DNA from: Actinomycetota bacterium | Lineage (GTDB): Bacteria; Actinomycetota; UBA4738 | Length of the DNA stretch: 5,762 bases | Direction: 5' to 3' | Assembly (NCBI GenBank): GCA_005888465.1 | Contig: VAYJ01000143.1 | Span: 1-5,762 of the forward strand | In this document: piece after piece, positions 1 through 5,291 of the stretch | Layout: every line of letters begins with the position of its first letter | How positions within the stretch are numbered: position 1 is the stretch's first letter | The notes under the pieces: model-generated | Told to the model about the DNA's origin: nothing | What the model saw: the letters and a program-made list of their open reading frames with translations, nothing else | The model's database searches: none | Translations under genes and position numbers: made by a program

Positions 1-11
1 GAGGCGAACGC

Positions 12-34
12 CCCGCCGCAGGCGCTACGGCGGG
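12..34. terminator. hairpin, possible terminator of an upstream gene
   Basis: A perfect 7-bp inverted repeat (CCCGCCG at 12-18, CGGCGGG at 28-34) encloses a 9-nt loop and is followed by the weakly T-rich stretch tggtatttgtct. It could end transcription of a gene lying left of the window. There is no proper T-run, so a plain GC-rich palindrome is equally possible. Confidence 0.3.
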
Positions 35-427
35 TGGTATTTGTCTCGTTCCTGCGGAGGGCGGCGCTCGTTTGATCCACAGCGCGGACGAAGGTCGTTC
101 GTTCACGTATTTCCTGAACAATACCTAAGCGCCTTGTCGGTACGCCACGGTGCGTGCTGCGAGACCGGGTTCATCCTTGGCCCTACGTACAGTCCGGATC
201 CCGAACACGACCCAGAGGGCGAGGCGAGCGAACTTGTGCGCCGATCCTTGTGGAATGGACCATTGCGAGGTGCCCGGGGCGGCGCAGCGAGGAGGCCGCC
301 CGAGACCGACGCCATGAAGGCGCGCCGCCCCATCGCCTGATCACCGTCCATGCCGGCAGGCTAGTGGGGAGGCCGCGCGAGGTCAAGGGGGCAAGGACAA
401 CATGCTGGGAGACGGACTCCGCCACGC
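35..427. other. non-coding stretch, no gene supported
   Basis: Open frames exist on both strands here, including one that runs in frame into the gene starting at 508. None has a good ribosome binding site, a family motif or protein-like composition: all are arginine- and proline-rich, as expected from translating GC-rich DNA. I see no repeat, RNA gene or mobile element in it. Confidence 0.5.
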
Positions 428-457
428 TTGACTGCCCTAGTCGCCCCGCCCTAGACT
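428..457 (+). promoter_or_regulatory. sigma70-like promoter of the SH3b-protein gene
   Basis: A -35 box TTGACT (428-433, five of six consensus bases) is separated by 18 nt from TAGACT (452-457, four of six bases of the -10 consensus). Transcription would start near 464, leaving a leader of about 44 nt before the start codon at 508. The position fits well; the call rests on motif match alone. Confidence 0.5.
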
Positions 458-507
458 CCCGCGCACGCTCGTTGTCAAACCTGCTGGACTCGGCCAAGGA
501 GGGTGCC

Positions 508-1491
508 ATGAGCTCGAATTCGGTCGCTCGACAGGATCGTGGGGCCGTGCTGGGGAGCGCGTTGAAGGTCAGCGCGCGATGGACGGCAACATGGATGCGC
601 CAGGGCCTCATCGCCTGGTCCCTCGGCGCCGTCCTCCTCGGCGCGGCATGGCCGGCCCTCGCTGACGAAGCCGCCCTGACTCGCAATGCGAACCTTCGAC
701 GTGACCCGTCGACAGCCCGACCGCCCATCCGCCGGCTCGCCCCGCCCGACGAAGTCGAGATCATCGACCCGACACCCACGAACGGCTACTACCATGTGCG
801 CGATGAAGACCACGAGGAAGGCTGGGTGTGGGGTGGCAGCATCCGGATCCTGTCTGACGCTCCGTCGCAGTGGCAGAAGCCTGCACCCAACCAGACGCAC
901 TTTGACGGGGCCGATGGGATGTGTGGACCGACCGGCGATGGTGGCGATACCGCCACGAACCTGCGCAAGAACCGCACCGATAGCCCCAGCGCCTACCACG
1001 ACGTCACCTGGGATGCCGTCGCCACGCTGGCGTATCCCGTCGCCCCAAAGGCCCGGGCCGACTGGACGCCCGCCCAGCTTGCGCAGATCGCCGCCTACGA
1101 AGGCGTTGCGCTCAGGGTCGTGGGGTACGTGGTGGCCATCAAGCCGCAAGCCGGCGGAAGTGGCGAATCCACGAATTGTCATTTCTCGAATGAGTCGGAG
1201 GTCGACTGGCATATCGCGTTCGTGGGACAGGCGGGCGAGGGGGAGAAAGCGTCCGTCGTCATCGAAACGACGCCGCGTGTGCGCCAGTCCCACCCGCGAT
1301 GGACACCCCAAGCGCTGCACCCGTGGCTGAACACGGACATGCCGGTTCGTATAAGCGGGTGGCTCATGCTTGATCCAGAGCACCGGAACCACCTGGGGAA
1401 GTACCGCGGGACGCTCTGGGAGATCCACCCGATTACCAGGATTGAGGTGTTCAAAGACAACCGATGGGTCGACCTGGACACGCTGCCCTAA
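508..1491 (+). CDS. exported SH3b-domain protein with conserved C-terminal domain of unknown function
   Basis: A 327-residue protein of unknown biochemical role, probably outside the cytoplasm. The ATG at 508 has a textbook AAGGAGG (496-502) five bases upstream and a promoter before that; the open frame reaching back to 154 is therefore not believed. Residues 30-52 form a signal peptide: arginine, hydrophobic stretch, then cleavage site ALA-DEA. The ATG at residue 30 is an alternative start giving a more typical short signal peptide. Residues 55-115 resemble a bacterial SH3 domain (NLRRDPS near 62, GYYHVRD near 93, EEGWVWGGSIRIL near 103), a fold often binding cell-wall peptides. Residues 185-325 are rich in predicted beta strands (GVALRVVGYVVA, SVVIETTPRV, PVRISGWLMLDPEH, GTLWEIHPITRIEV), which look OB-like; cysteines lie at 139 and 224. 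I recognise this C-terminal block as conserved in hypothetical proteins but cannot name a function. It stands alone, with no operon partner. Confidence 0.8.
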   Translation: MSSNSVARQDRGAVLGSALKVSARWTATWMRQGLIAWSLGAVLLGAAWPALADEAALTRNANLRRDPSTARPPIRRLAPPDEVEIIDPTPTNGYYHVRDEDHEEGWVWGGSIRILSDAPSQWQKPAPNQTHFDGADGMCGPTGDGGDTATNLRKNRTDSPSAYHDVTWDAVATLAYPVAPKARADWTPAQLAQIAAYEGVALRVVGYVVAIKPQAGGSGESTNCHFSNESEVDWHIAFVGQAGEGEKASVVIETTPRVRQSHPRWTPQALHPWLNTDMPVRISGWLMLDPEHRNHLGKYRGTLWEIHPITRIEVFKDNRWVDLDTLP

Positions 1492-1497
1492 GGGCAG
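1483..1497. terminator. hairpin centred on the stop codon, weak terminator candidate
   Basis: CTGCCC (1483-1488) and GGGCAG (1492-1497) form a perfect 6-bp stem whose 3-nt loop is the TAA stop codon itself. No T-run follows directly; only gggtttcct appears about 15 bases later. It may slow transcription or protect the mRNA end. A rho-independent terminator is not well supported. Confidence 0.25.
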
Positions 1498-1626
1498 ACG
1501 TGAACCGCCCCGGGTTTCCTAGAGGCTCCATTCCTTGAGAGGATTCGGGCTCACGTGGACGCCCATCCTGTACCCTGGAGATCCCTTCGCCCCGCGCCGG
1601 TGAGGAGCGCTCAGAGCATGGAGAAC

Positions 1627-1693
1627 GACCTGATACGAGTTCGACCCTCTCGGTCGAGAGGCCTCCCGTCGCTCGCTCCGGTCGCCGCAGGTC
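1627..1693. repeat. nested inverted repeats just upstream of the cassette junction
   Basis: Three nested pairings can be read: GACCTG (1627-1632) with CAGGTC (1688-1693); GAGttCGAC (1637-1645) with GTCGCTC (1668-1674), bulging two bases; and CCTCTCG (1646-1652) with CGAGAGG (1655-1661) around a 2-nt tip. The right arm carries extra unpaired blocks. The structure ends ten bases before the GTT at 1703. It may be a degenerate attC of a preceding cassette, but the arms are asymmetric and no RYYYAAC box fits, so the nature of this element is open. Confidence 0.35.
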
Positions 1694-1703
1694 AACGGCA
1701 GCG

Positions 1704-2581
1704 TTATGCAGGAGAATGAGCGCGATGAGCACTGAGATCGAGGATGCTCGAGAGTTCTGGAACCGAGTGGCTGACGACTGGCAGACCCAGGTTGGCAGAG
1801 ACGGAGACGCGAACCGCCGGTTGAATTCTGACCCAGTCCTGTGGAGTTTTGCGGGCGACGTTCAGGGGCTCAAGGTCCTCGATGCTGGTTGCGGTACGGG
1901 ATATCTGTCGATCAAGCTCGCGGAACGTGGCGCTCTCGTCACTGGTATTGACTTCTCCGAACGGATGATCGCGATTGCGCGAGCGACCGATCCCACAACA
2001 GACTTCCATGTGGATTCGTGCTCCGAGCTTTCCACAATCGAGGATGACGCTTTCGACATGGTCGTCGCAAACTACGTGCTCATGGACACTCCGGATCTCG
2101 AGGGAACGATCGTGGCGTTGCATCGTGTTCTAAAGCCGGGGGGTGTAGCGGTTCTCGTCTTCTCACATCCATGCTTTCCGGCAGGACGCGCCACAGTGCC
2201 GGGGAATCGCTCCGGTGCCACCTACGTCTGGGACTTTCCGTACTTCCAGCGACAGAAATGCATCGACCCACCTTGGGCGCACTTCACGTCGGAATTCACC
2301 TGGTTTCATCGTCCCCTGTCGGACTACTGGAAAGCGTTCATCGCGGCCGGTTTCGCCGTCATAGATTTCGAAGAGCCCAGGGTCACAGAAGATCGGTATC
2401 ACCTTGTCGAAACGGAAAGGGCGCTGAAGAAGAGTCAGGCCTGTCCCTACTCGGTGGCGTTCAAGTTGCAGAAGGCTGCCAAGTCTGCATAACCAGGCAA
2501 TGAAGCTGACAGGCCGTGAACCTGACCGGCGGAGCTATTGATGAGGTGTCCCGGCCACGGCCTGCAGCTTATTGCCAGCCG
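1704..2581 (+). mobile_element. integron gene cassette carrying a methyltransferase gene
   Basis: An 878-bp unit with all parts of an integron cassette. The left boundary is G|TTATGC (1703-1709) and the right boundary G|TTAGAG (2581-2587), both at the G|TT crossover used by integron integrases. Only 21 bases separate the left crossover from the start codon. The unit holds a single ORF, and its stop codon falls inside the R'' box of the attC. The R'' box GCATAAC is an exact complement of the cassette's own first seven junction bases GTTATGC, which is what a site regenerated in the excised circle should show. The cassette lacks an obvious promoter, so expression probably depends on readthrough. 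No integrase gene or attI is in the window. Confidence 0.82.
1725..2492 (+). CDS. class I SAM-dependent methyltransferase (cassette-borne)
   Basis: A 255-residue cytosolic enzyme predicted to transfer a methyl group from S-adenosylmethionine to an unidentified, probably small, substrate. Motif I, VLDAGCGTGYLS, lies at residues 51-62 (SAM-binding glycine loop). GIDFSERMI at 74-82 supplies the acidic residue that binds the ribose. DMVVANYVLMDTPD at 111-124 is the motif IV region and RVLKPGG at 134-140 the usual post-core motif. This order matches the Methyltransf_11/25 Rossmann families. The C-terminal part (HRPLSDYWKAFIAAGF, 195-210) resembles the substrate-side cap seen in such enzymes. AGGAGA (1710-1715) lies nine bases before this ATG; the in-frame ATG at 1716 sits one base after that motif and is less likely. 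The stop codon lies inside the attC R'' box. Substrate and biological role cannot be read from sequence; drug or metabolite modification is possible. Confidence 0.88.
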   Translation: MSTEIEDAREFWNRVADDWQTQVGRDGDANRRLNSDPVLWSFAGDVQGLKVLDAGCGTGYLSIKLAERGALVTGIDFSERMIAIARATDPTTDFHVDSCSELSTIEDDAFDMVVANYVLMDTPDLEGTIVALHRVLKPGGVAVLVFSHPCFPAGRATVPGNRSGATYVWDFPYFQRQKCIDPPWAHFTSEFTWFHRPLSDYWKAFIAAGFAVIDFEEPRVTEDRYHLVETERALKKSQACPYSVAFKLQKAAKSA

Positions 2582-2587
2582 TTAGAG
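2487..2587 (+). other. attC: attC recombination site (59-base-element type), about 101 bp
   Basis: R'' GCATAAC (2487-2493) is followed by spacer CA, then left-arm blocks GGCAAT (2496-2501), AAGCTG (2503-2508) and CAGGCCGTG (2510-2518). The right arm returns CACGGCCTG (2556-2564), CAGCTT (2565-2570) and ATTGCC (2571-2576), then spacer AGCC and R' GTTAGAG (2581-2587). The blocks pair perfectly, 21 bp in all. Two single bases in the left arm (G2502 and A2509) have no partner, the expected extrahelical bases that orient strand choice. The unequal CA/AGCC spacers form the unpaired central spacer. The terminal loop region is 2519-2555 with an inner CCGG/CCGG pair. This is the canonical attC layout; the last base of R' departs from GTTRRRY. 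Confidence 0.88.
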
Positions 2588-2759
2588 TGCTGCAACTACA
2601 TGTCCTCGAAGGCCAGACCGGCCGCCGAAAGGCGCGATCCAATGCCAGTGATGACCTCCGCCACTGAACTGCGGGCAGCCGCGCGCCGTGGCGCATGGCG
2701 CGGCACGACTGGAGGGCACTGTCCCGCCTACCAGCAGGCCAACCTCGAGGCCCGTCATC

Positions 2760-2855
2760 ATGACCCTGGCCATGCCACCGGGTCCTTCTGTCGAGGTGTG
2801 CGGCGTGCCGCGGCTGATGCTGTCGCGTGGCGAGGTGATCGTAGTCAGCCGTTAG
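2760..2855 (+). pseudogene. possible remnant: C-terminal tail of an amidohydrolase/dihydropyrimidinase-like protein
   Basis: A 31-codon open stretch reads VEVCGVPRLMLSRGEVIVVS near its end (from about 2790). The pattern of a GxPxxxLSRGEVIV turn near the C-terminus recalls the last beta strands of dihydropyrimidinase-type amidohydrolases. Nothing upstream in this frame supplies the catalytic barrel, so if real it is a fragment. The TAG stop lies in the GTTAG at 2851. The similarity is from memory of the family and short, so confidence is low. Confidence 0.22.
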
Positions 2856-2866
2856 AAACTGCTGCG

Positions 2867-2971
2867 CTCCGGTCTTTGGCGCTGCGAGCGGGTTTGCTCG
2901 CGGGCGCGGCATTCAACTTCGGCCTCTATGGCAGGCTCTTTGTCCTGACACTCTATCTGACGGTGAAAGGG
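2867..2971 (+). pseudogene. remnant of an MFS (DHA2-type) transporter
   Basis: One frame reads AGLLAGAAFNFGLYGRLFVL followed by TLYLTVKG. This is the pattern of a transmembrane helix of drug:H+ antiporter-2 MFS proteins, where FNFGLYGLLFVLTLYLQ-like sequence is typical. Only about 35 residues are recognisable; the flanking parts of the same frame are arginine-rich and not transporter-like, and a full member has over 400 residues with 14 helices. It is therefore a decayed fragment. An open frame of 178 codons (2516-3052) spans it, but that frame begins inside the attC and is not a plausible gene as a whole. Confidence 0.42.
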
Positions 2972-2991
2972 GTGGCGGTGAGCTGTGGTGA

Positions 2992-3090
2992 CGCTGGCCC
3001 CGTAGCGAGAAGAAGGTCCCGCTCGAGGTCGCTCGCACCGTGCGGCGCCTGATCGACCTGCTGGACCCGGAATGTGAGTCCCTGCTGTGA
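2992..3090 (+). pseudogene. unidentified protein tail, probably a gene remnant
   Basis: After an in-frame stop at 2989, 32 codons read as plausible protein ending EVARTVRRLIDLLDPECESL (20 residues) and then L and TGA. The alternation of charged and leucine residues looks like a genuine C-terminal helix. There is no start codon with a ribosome site, so it is best seen as the 3' end of a lost gene. I do not recognise the family. Its TGA overlaps a GTG (3087) that opens a further 20-codon frame. Confidence 0.22.
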
Positions 3091-3171
3091 GCCGCTTGCT
3101 CAGGTGGCTCGACAAGTTGCTGTCGCTGGTTGCGCGGTGGCTGCGGTGATGCTCAGGACCGGTAGCTCGCG

Positions 3172-3288
3172 TTGCTTCATCTTCTGGCGCTTGAAGTCGA
3201 TGAAGAGAATGCCGACGTGGGAGTTCTCAAGCATGTTGCCCGCAAAGAGGTACATGCCGTTAGCTTGTACAAGACCTACGGTGTCCGA
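3172..3288 (-). pseudogene. remnant of a pyridoxamine 5'-phosphate oxidase-like FMN-binding protein
   Basis: Read on the minus strand, codons from about 3288 down to 3172 give TVGLVQANGMYLFAG, then NMLENSHVGILFIDFKRQ. The run NGxYxxxGNxLENxxVGxLFIDF is characteristic of the split-barrel PNPOx-related family, in the part contributing to flavin binding. Both ends run into unrelated arginine- or threonine/alanine-rich sequence, no start codon with a ribosome site is found, and a complete protein would need well over 100 further residues. I infer a truncated, non-functional piece. The GTTAGC at 3259 lies inside this fragment and so is not an integron junction. Confidence 0.45.
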
Positions 3289-3299
3289 AGGTCGGAGCC

Positions 3300-3614
3300 A
3301 AGCCGCCCTGCACGGGCGCGTGTCCTATCCACGCAGCAGCGAGCGAGGGAGAGTCTAGCCGATCTTCTCCCCCTGCAACAGTGGAGAGTAATCGGTGCTT
3401 TCGCGCCGCAACGCTTCTTGCCGATGCGTACTTGTTGGTGCTCTCGGCCTAAGCTAGCCCCTCTGTTCGACGCGATGTAGGACAGGCTAGTCGTGCGTCT
3501 TCACGAGGTCAAGTGGGCCGGCGAAGGGTTTGTACCGGCGCCTGAAACGGATGGCCACGGGTGTTTCCAGCGTTGCAAGCCGTCGTAGCCACGTCGGGGT
3601 CGGCGCGCTTACGC
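3300..3614. other. no gene supported
   Basis: Short frames occur on both strands but none shows a family motif or ribosome binding site. The stretch contains a few short inverted repeats (for example GCCGG...CCGGC around 3517-3539) without a T-run. It separates the remnant zone on its left from intact genes on its right. Confidence 0.4.
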
Positions 3615-3926
3615 ATGGCTCGCAGTCGCCGTCTCCTCAACCCAGCGTTTGGAATCTCAGGTGGTTCTTCCCGTGACGATCTCCGTCAAACCGTGCATGA
3701 CCGTCTTGTGAGCGGAGCACTATTTCCCGCGCCTCAGAAGATGTGGGCAGGCCACGGGACCGGGCGGATTTGCATTGTATGTGACGCGGCCATCACGGCG
3801 TCCGATGTCGAACACGAGATTATCGATGGCCCCGCCACCGTCTGGGCGCATTCGGCCTGCTACCAGATTTGGCTGTGGGAATCGACGGCCTACGAGCGGG
3901 CGAATGTCATGGATGGAACTCGTTGA
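3615..3926 (+). CDS. small zinc-knuckle-type conserved hypothetical protein
   Basis: A 103-residue protein, probably cytosolic. C53 and C56 (CIVC) and H79 with C82 (HSAC) make a CxxC...HxxC set suited to holding one zinc ion. The surrounding pattern, VHDRLVSGALFPAP then MWAGHGTGRICIVCDAAIT, DVEHEI and HSACYQIW, matches a family of short uncharacterised proteins I recall from proteobacteria and related phyla, where GxGxPCxxCxxPI...VEHEV...HxxCxxxW is conserved. No enzymatic role is known to me. The start is uncertain: the ATG at 3615 has only a weak purine run upstream, GTG at 3561 would add 18 residues, and conservation begins only near residue 21. Its 3' end overlaps the convergent minus-strand gene by 20 bases. 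Confidence 0.7.
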   Translation: MARSRRLLNPAFGISGGSSRDDLRQTVHDRLVSGALFPAPQKMWAGHGTGRICIVCDAAITASDVEHEIIDGPATVWAHSACYQIWLWESTAYERANVMDGTR

Positions 3927-4215
3927 GGGCGAAGTACGCGCGAAACGCATCGGCGTCGAGGCCCGGTCGAGCAAGAAGACTGTCCTCAGCCATCACGAAC
4001 GCCCAGCGAATCCGCTTTTCTGCTTCGACGCTCGACGGCGGGGCGTTCGCAATCTCGTGAATATCCCCGACGACCTTCCACGACATGCTTTGGAGCGCCC
4101 TGGCAAACGCCGCGAGGCCCTCAGCTCCGAATGGGGACTGGTCCGCGAAACACGCCTGGGCAGCCAGGAGGGCATCCACGGCGCATTTCTCGATGAGCGA
4201 TAACTCTGCCGCCAT
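3907..4215 (-). CDS. small helical hypothetical protein
   Basis: A 102-residue protein I do not recognise. The ATG (4215-4213 on the minus strand) follows a purine-rich AGGGGAGGGGG seven to eight bases upstream, a strong ribosome site, which favours it over the ATG at 4263. The product is alanine-rich and looks all-helical: helix-like runs at residues 3-23, 29-56, 62-78 and 87-97, one cysteine pair (C11, C22), no signal peptide and no membrane segment. Composition is ordinary for a soluble protein, unlike the opposing frame on the plus strand, which is arginine-rich. It converges with and overlaps the zinc-knuckle gene by 20 bases. It is divergent from the response regulator, sharing a 188-bp upstream region. 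It could be an accessory or regulatory protein; nothing shows which. Confidence 0.6.
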   Translation of the reverse strand: MAAELSLIEKCAVDALLAAQACFADQSPFGAEGLAAFARALQSMSWKVVGDIHEIANAPPSSVEAEKRIRWAFVMAEDSLLARPGLDADAFRAYFALNEFHP

Positions 4216-4326
4216 CTTGCCCCCTCCCCTTGGGTAATCGGCAGCGGGGAGCCGGAGGCGCACCTCTCCACGTGTGCCCTTGGGGGGCTACGGAGTGACC
4301 ATCTTCGCGAATAGGACTGAGTGAAG

Positions 4327-4348
4327 AGCCGGTAAGCGGCTGGTTTTT
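4327..4348 (+). terminator. hairpin plus T-run in the leader of the response-regulator gene
   Basis: AGCCG (4327-4331) and CGGCT (4337-4341) make a 5-bp stem with a 5-nt loop, followed by gg and TTTTT (4344-4348). The shape is that of a small intrinsic terminator on the plus strand. No plus-strand gene lies immediately before it, so if active it would act as an attenuator in the regulator's leader or end a short RNA. The stem is short, so the call is tentative. Confidence 0.3.
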
Positions 4349-4403
4349 CTACGGTTCCACAATGGCCTCGCGCTTGCTGCCTCTCTCCTGAGGCAACCTG
4401 CGA

Positions 4404-4811
4404 ATGCCGGCCGAACGAATGCCCACGCCCAACTCCCGCCCCGCCTGCATTCTGGTGGTTGATGACGAGCCGCTCGTGGTGGCGCTCTTGGCAGACTTTC
4501 TGCGGCTCGAGGGCTACGAGGTCGAGACGGCCAAGAATGGTCGTGACGCCCTAGCGAAGATCGAAGCTCGTTCATACGATCTCGTCCTCAGTGACCTCCG
4601 GATGCCGGAGCTCGACGGCGTGGGCCTCTATCGCGAACTCGAACAACAACATCCAAGCGTGCTGCGGCGGCTGGCATTCGTGAGTGGGACGACGGAGCCG
4701 CCGGAATATGCGAGCTTTCTCGAACGAACTGGCGCCACAGTGCTGGGCAAGCCTTTCGCCCTGGCAAACCTTCAGCGACTCGTCCAGCGCTTACTCCAAA
4801 ACCAGCAATGA
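4404..4811 (+). CDS. single-domain response regulator (CheY-like receiver)
   Basis: A 135-residue cytosolic protein consisting of one receiver domain and no output domain. The key residues are all present: acidic pair D20/D21 (LVVDDEP), phosphoacceptor D64 (LVLSDLRMPELDG), hydroxyl switch residue S94 (FVSGT) and lysine K116 (LGKPF). It should therefore accept a phosphoryl group from a histidine kinase, and act through protein contact as in phosphorelays or CheY-type signalling. No kinase is in the window, making it an orphan here. GAGG (4390-4393) lies ten bases before the ATG; the second ATG at 4419 is an alternative that would trim five residues, and the domain itself starts near residue 14. 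The TGA at 4809 overlaps an ATG (4808) of a following open frame. Divergent neighbour at 4215. Confidence 0.9.
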   Translation: MPAERMPTPNSRPACILVVDDEPLVVALLADFLRLEGYEVETAKNGRDALAKIEARSYDLVLSDLRMPELDGVGLYRELEQQHPSVLRRLAFVSGTTEPPEYASFLERTGATVLGKPFALANLQRLVQRLLQNQQ

Positions 4812-4814
4812 TTT

Positions 4815-4841
4815 GCCGCCCACCGGTCTCCGGACGGCTTT
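4815..4841 (+). terminator. weak terminator candidate after the response regulator
   Basis: GCCG (4815-4818) pairs with CGGC (4835-4838), and inside them CCGG (4823-4826) pairs with CCGG (4830-4833). An unpaired bulge interrupts the stem and only TTT follows. The position, four bases after the stop codon, fits; the short T-run makes it weak. Confidence 0.22.
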
Positions 4842-5017
4842 CCGACAAGCAGGTGCTTCACGACCAAGGCAATGCCGTGCTGGTCGACTACTCGCCATTT
4901 TGGATTGCTCTTGCTTCCCAAGACGGATCGAGCTTCGGCGGAACCACTGCATATCTTGACGCGTCACGGACGTGTCGTGGCCGAAGGAGCGACGGCGGTA
5001 ACCAGGAGGGGCCCAAC

Positions 5018-5260
5018 ATGTGTGTCTACTGCAAGGGTGCCCCGGCGTGTGACCACGAGCGCGATGCCTGCGCGACAAGCCGGGGAGAGTTCTGCGCCAA
5101 GTGCGGACACCGTTCCGCGGCGATCGTGTCGTACAAGCCGCGGTCTGGAGGGCTGAGACCGACGTGGCGGGTACGACGGAGGCCGCCGGCTCAGGCGACA
5201 TCGGGAGGAGCCGGGATGGGACCCCTCACCGCCTCTCGCCGCATTAGCAACCCTCGATGA
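5018..5260 (+). CDS. small Cys-rich, probably zinc-binding protein
   Basis: An 80-residue protein whose first 32 residues carry six cysteines: C2 and C5 (CVYC), C11, C18, C26 and C29 (CAKC), plus H13 and H31. Two CxxC knuckles spaced by about 20 residues suggest a zinc-ribbon or rubredoxin-like metal site. The remainder is basic and low in order (SYKPRSGG, RRRPPAQ), possibly a nucleic-acid- or membrane-contacting tail. The ATG at 5018 has a very strong AGGAGGGG (5004-5011) six bases upstream, which decides the start. The same frame is open back to 4808, where an ATG overlaps the response regulator's stop (ATGA), so a 150-residue form coupled to the regulator is possible. I do not recognise a named family; function unknown. 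Confidence 0.5.
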   Translation: MCVYCKGAPACDHERDACATSRGEFCAKCGHRSAAIVSYKPRSGGLRPTWRVRRRPPAQATSGGAGMGPLTASRRISNPR

Positions 5261-5291
5261 GGTCAGTTCTGGAGCGGAGAGGAGACATCGT

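Noticed and set aside
154..507. 118-codon N-terminal extension in frame with the SH3b-domain gene
   Set aside because: The extension is arginine/proline-rich and lacks motifs. A promoter lies inside it at 428-457, and the ATG at 508 has a strong AAGGAGG and is followed by a signal peptide.
475..1428. 317-codon open frame on the minus strand opposite the SH3b gene
   Set aside because: Arginine-, valine- and proline-rich translation with no family motif; it mirrors a GC-rich real gene on the other strand.
2851..2857. GTTAGAA as the end of a confirmed second cassette
   Set aside because: Its last base does not fit GTTRRRY, and no R'' box CTCTAAC or complementary arm is found in 2582-2850. It is kept only as a repeat observation.
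2516..3052. 178-codon plus-strand open frame as one gene
   Set aside because: It starts inside the attC, has no ribosome site, and only about 35 residues resemble a known family (MFS); the rest is arginine-rich.
3259..3265. GTTAGCT as another integron junction
   Set aside because: It does not fit GTTRRRY, has no pairing attC arm, and lies within the PNPOx-like coding remnant on the minus strand.
3775..4203. 142-codon plus-strand open frame
   Set aside because: It overlaps the zinc-knuckle gene and lies opposite the helical-protein gene, is arginine-rich, and has no ribosome site.
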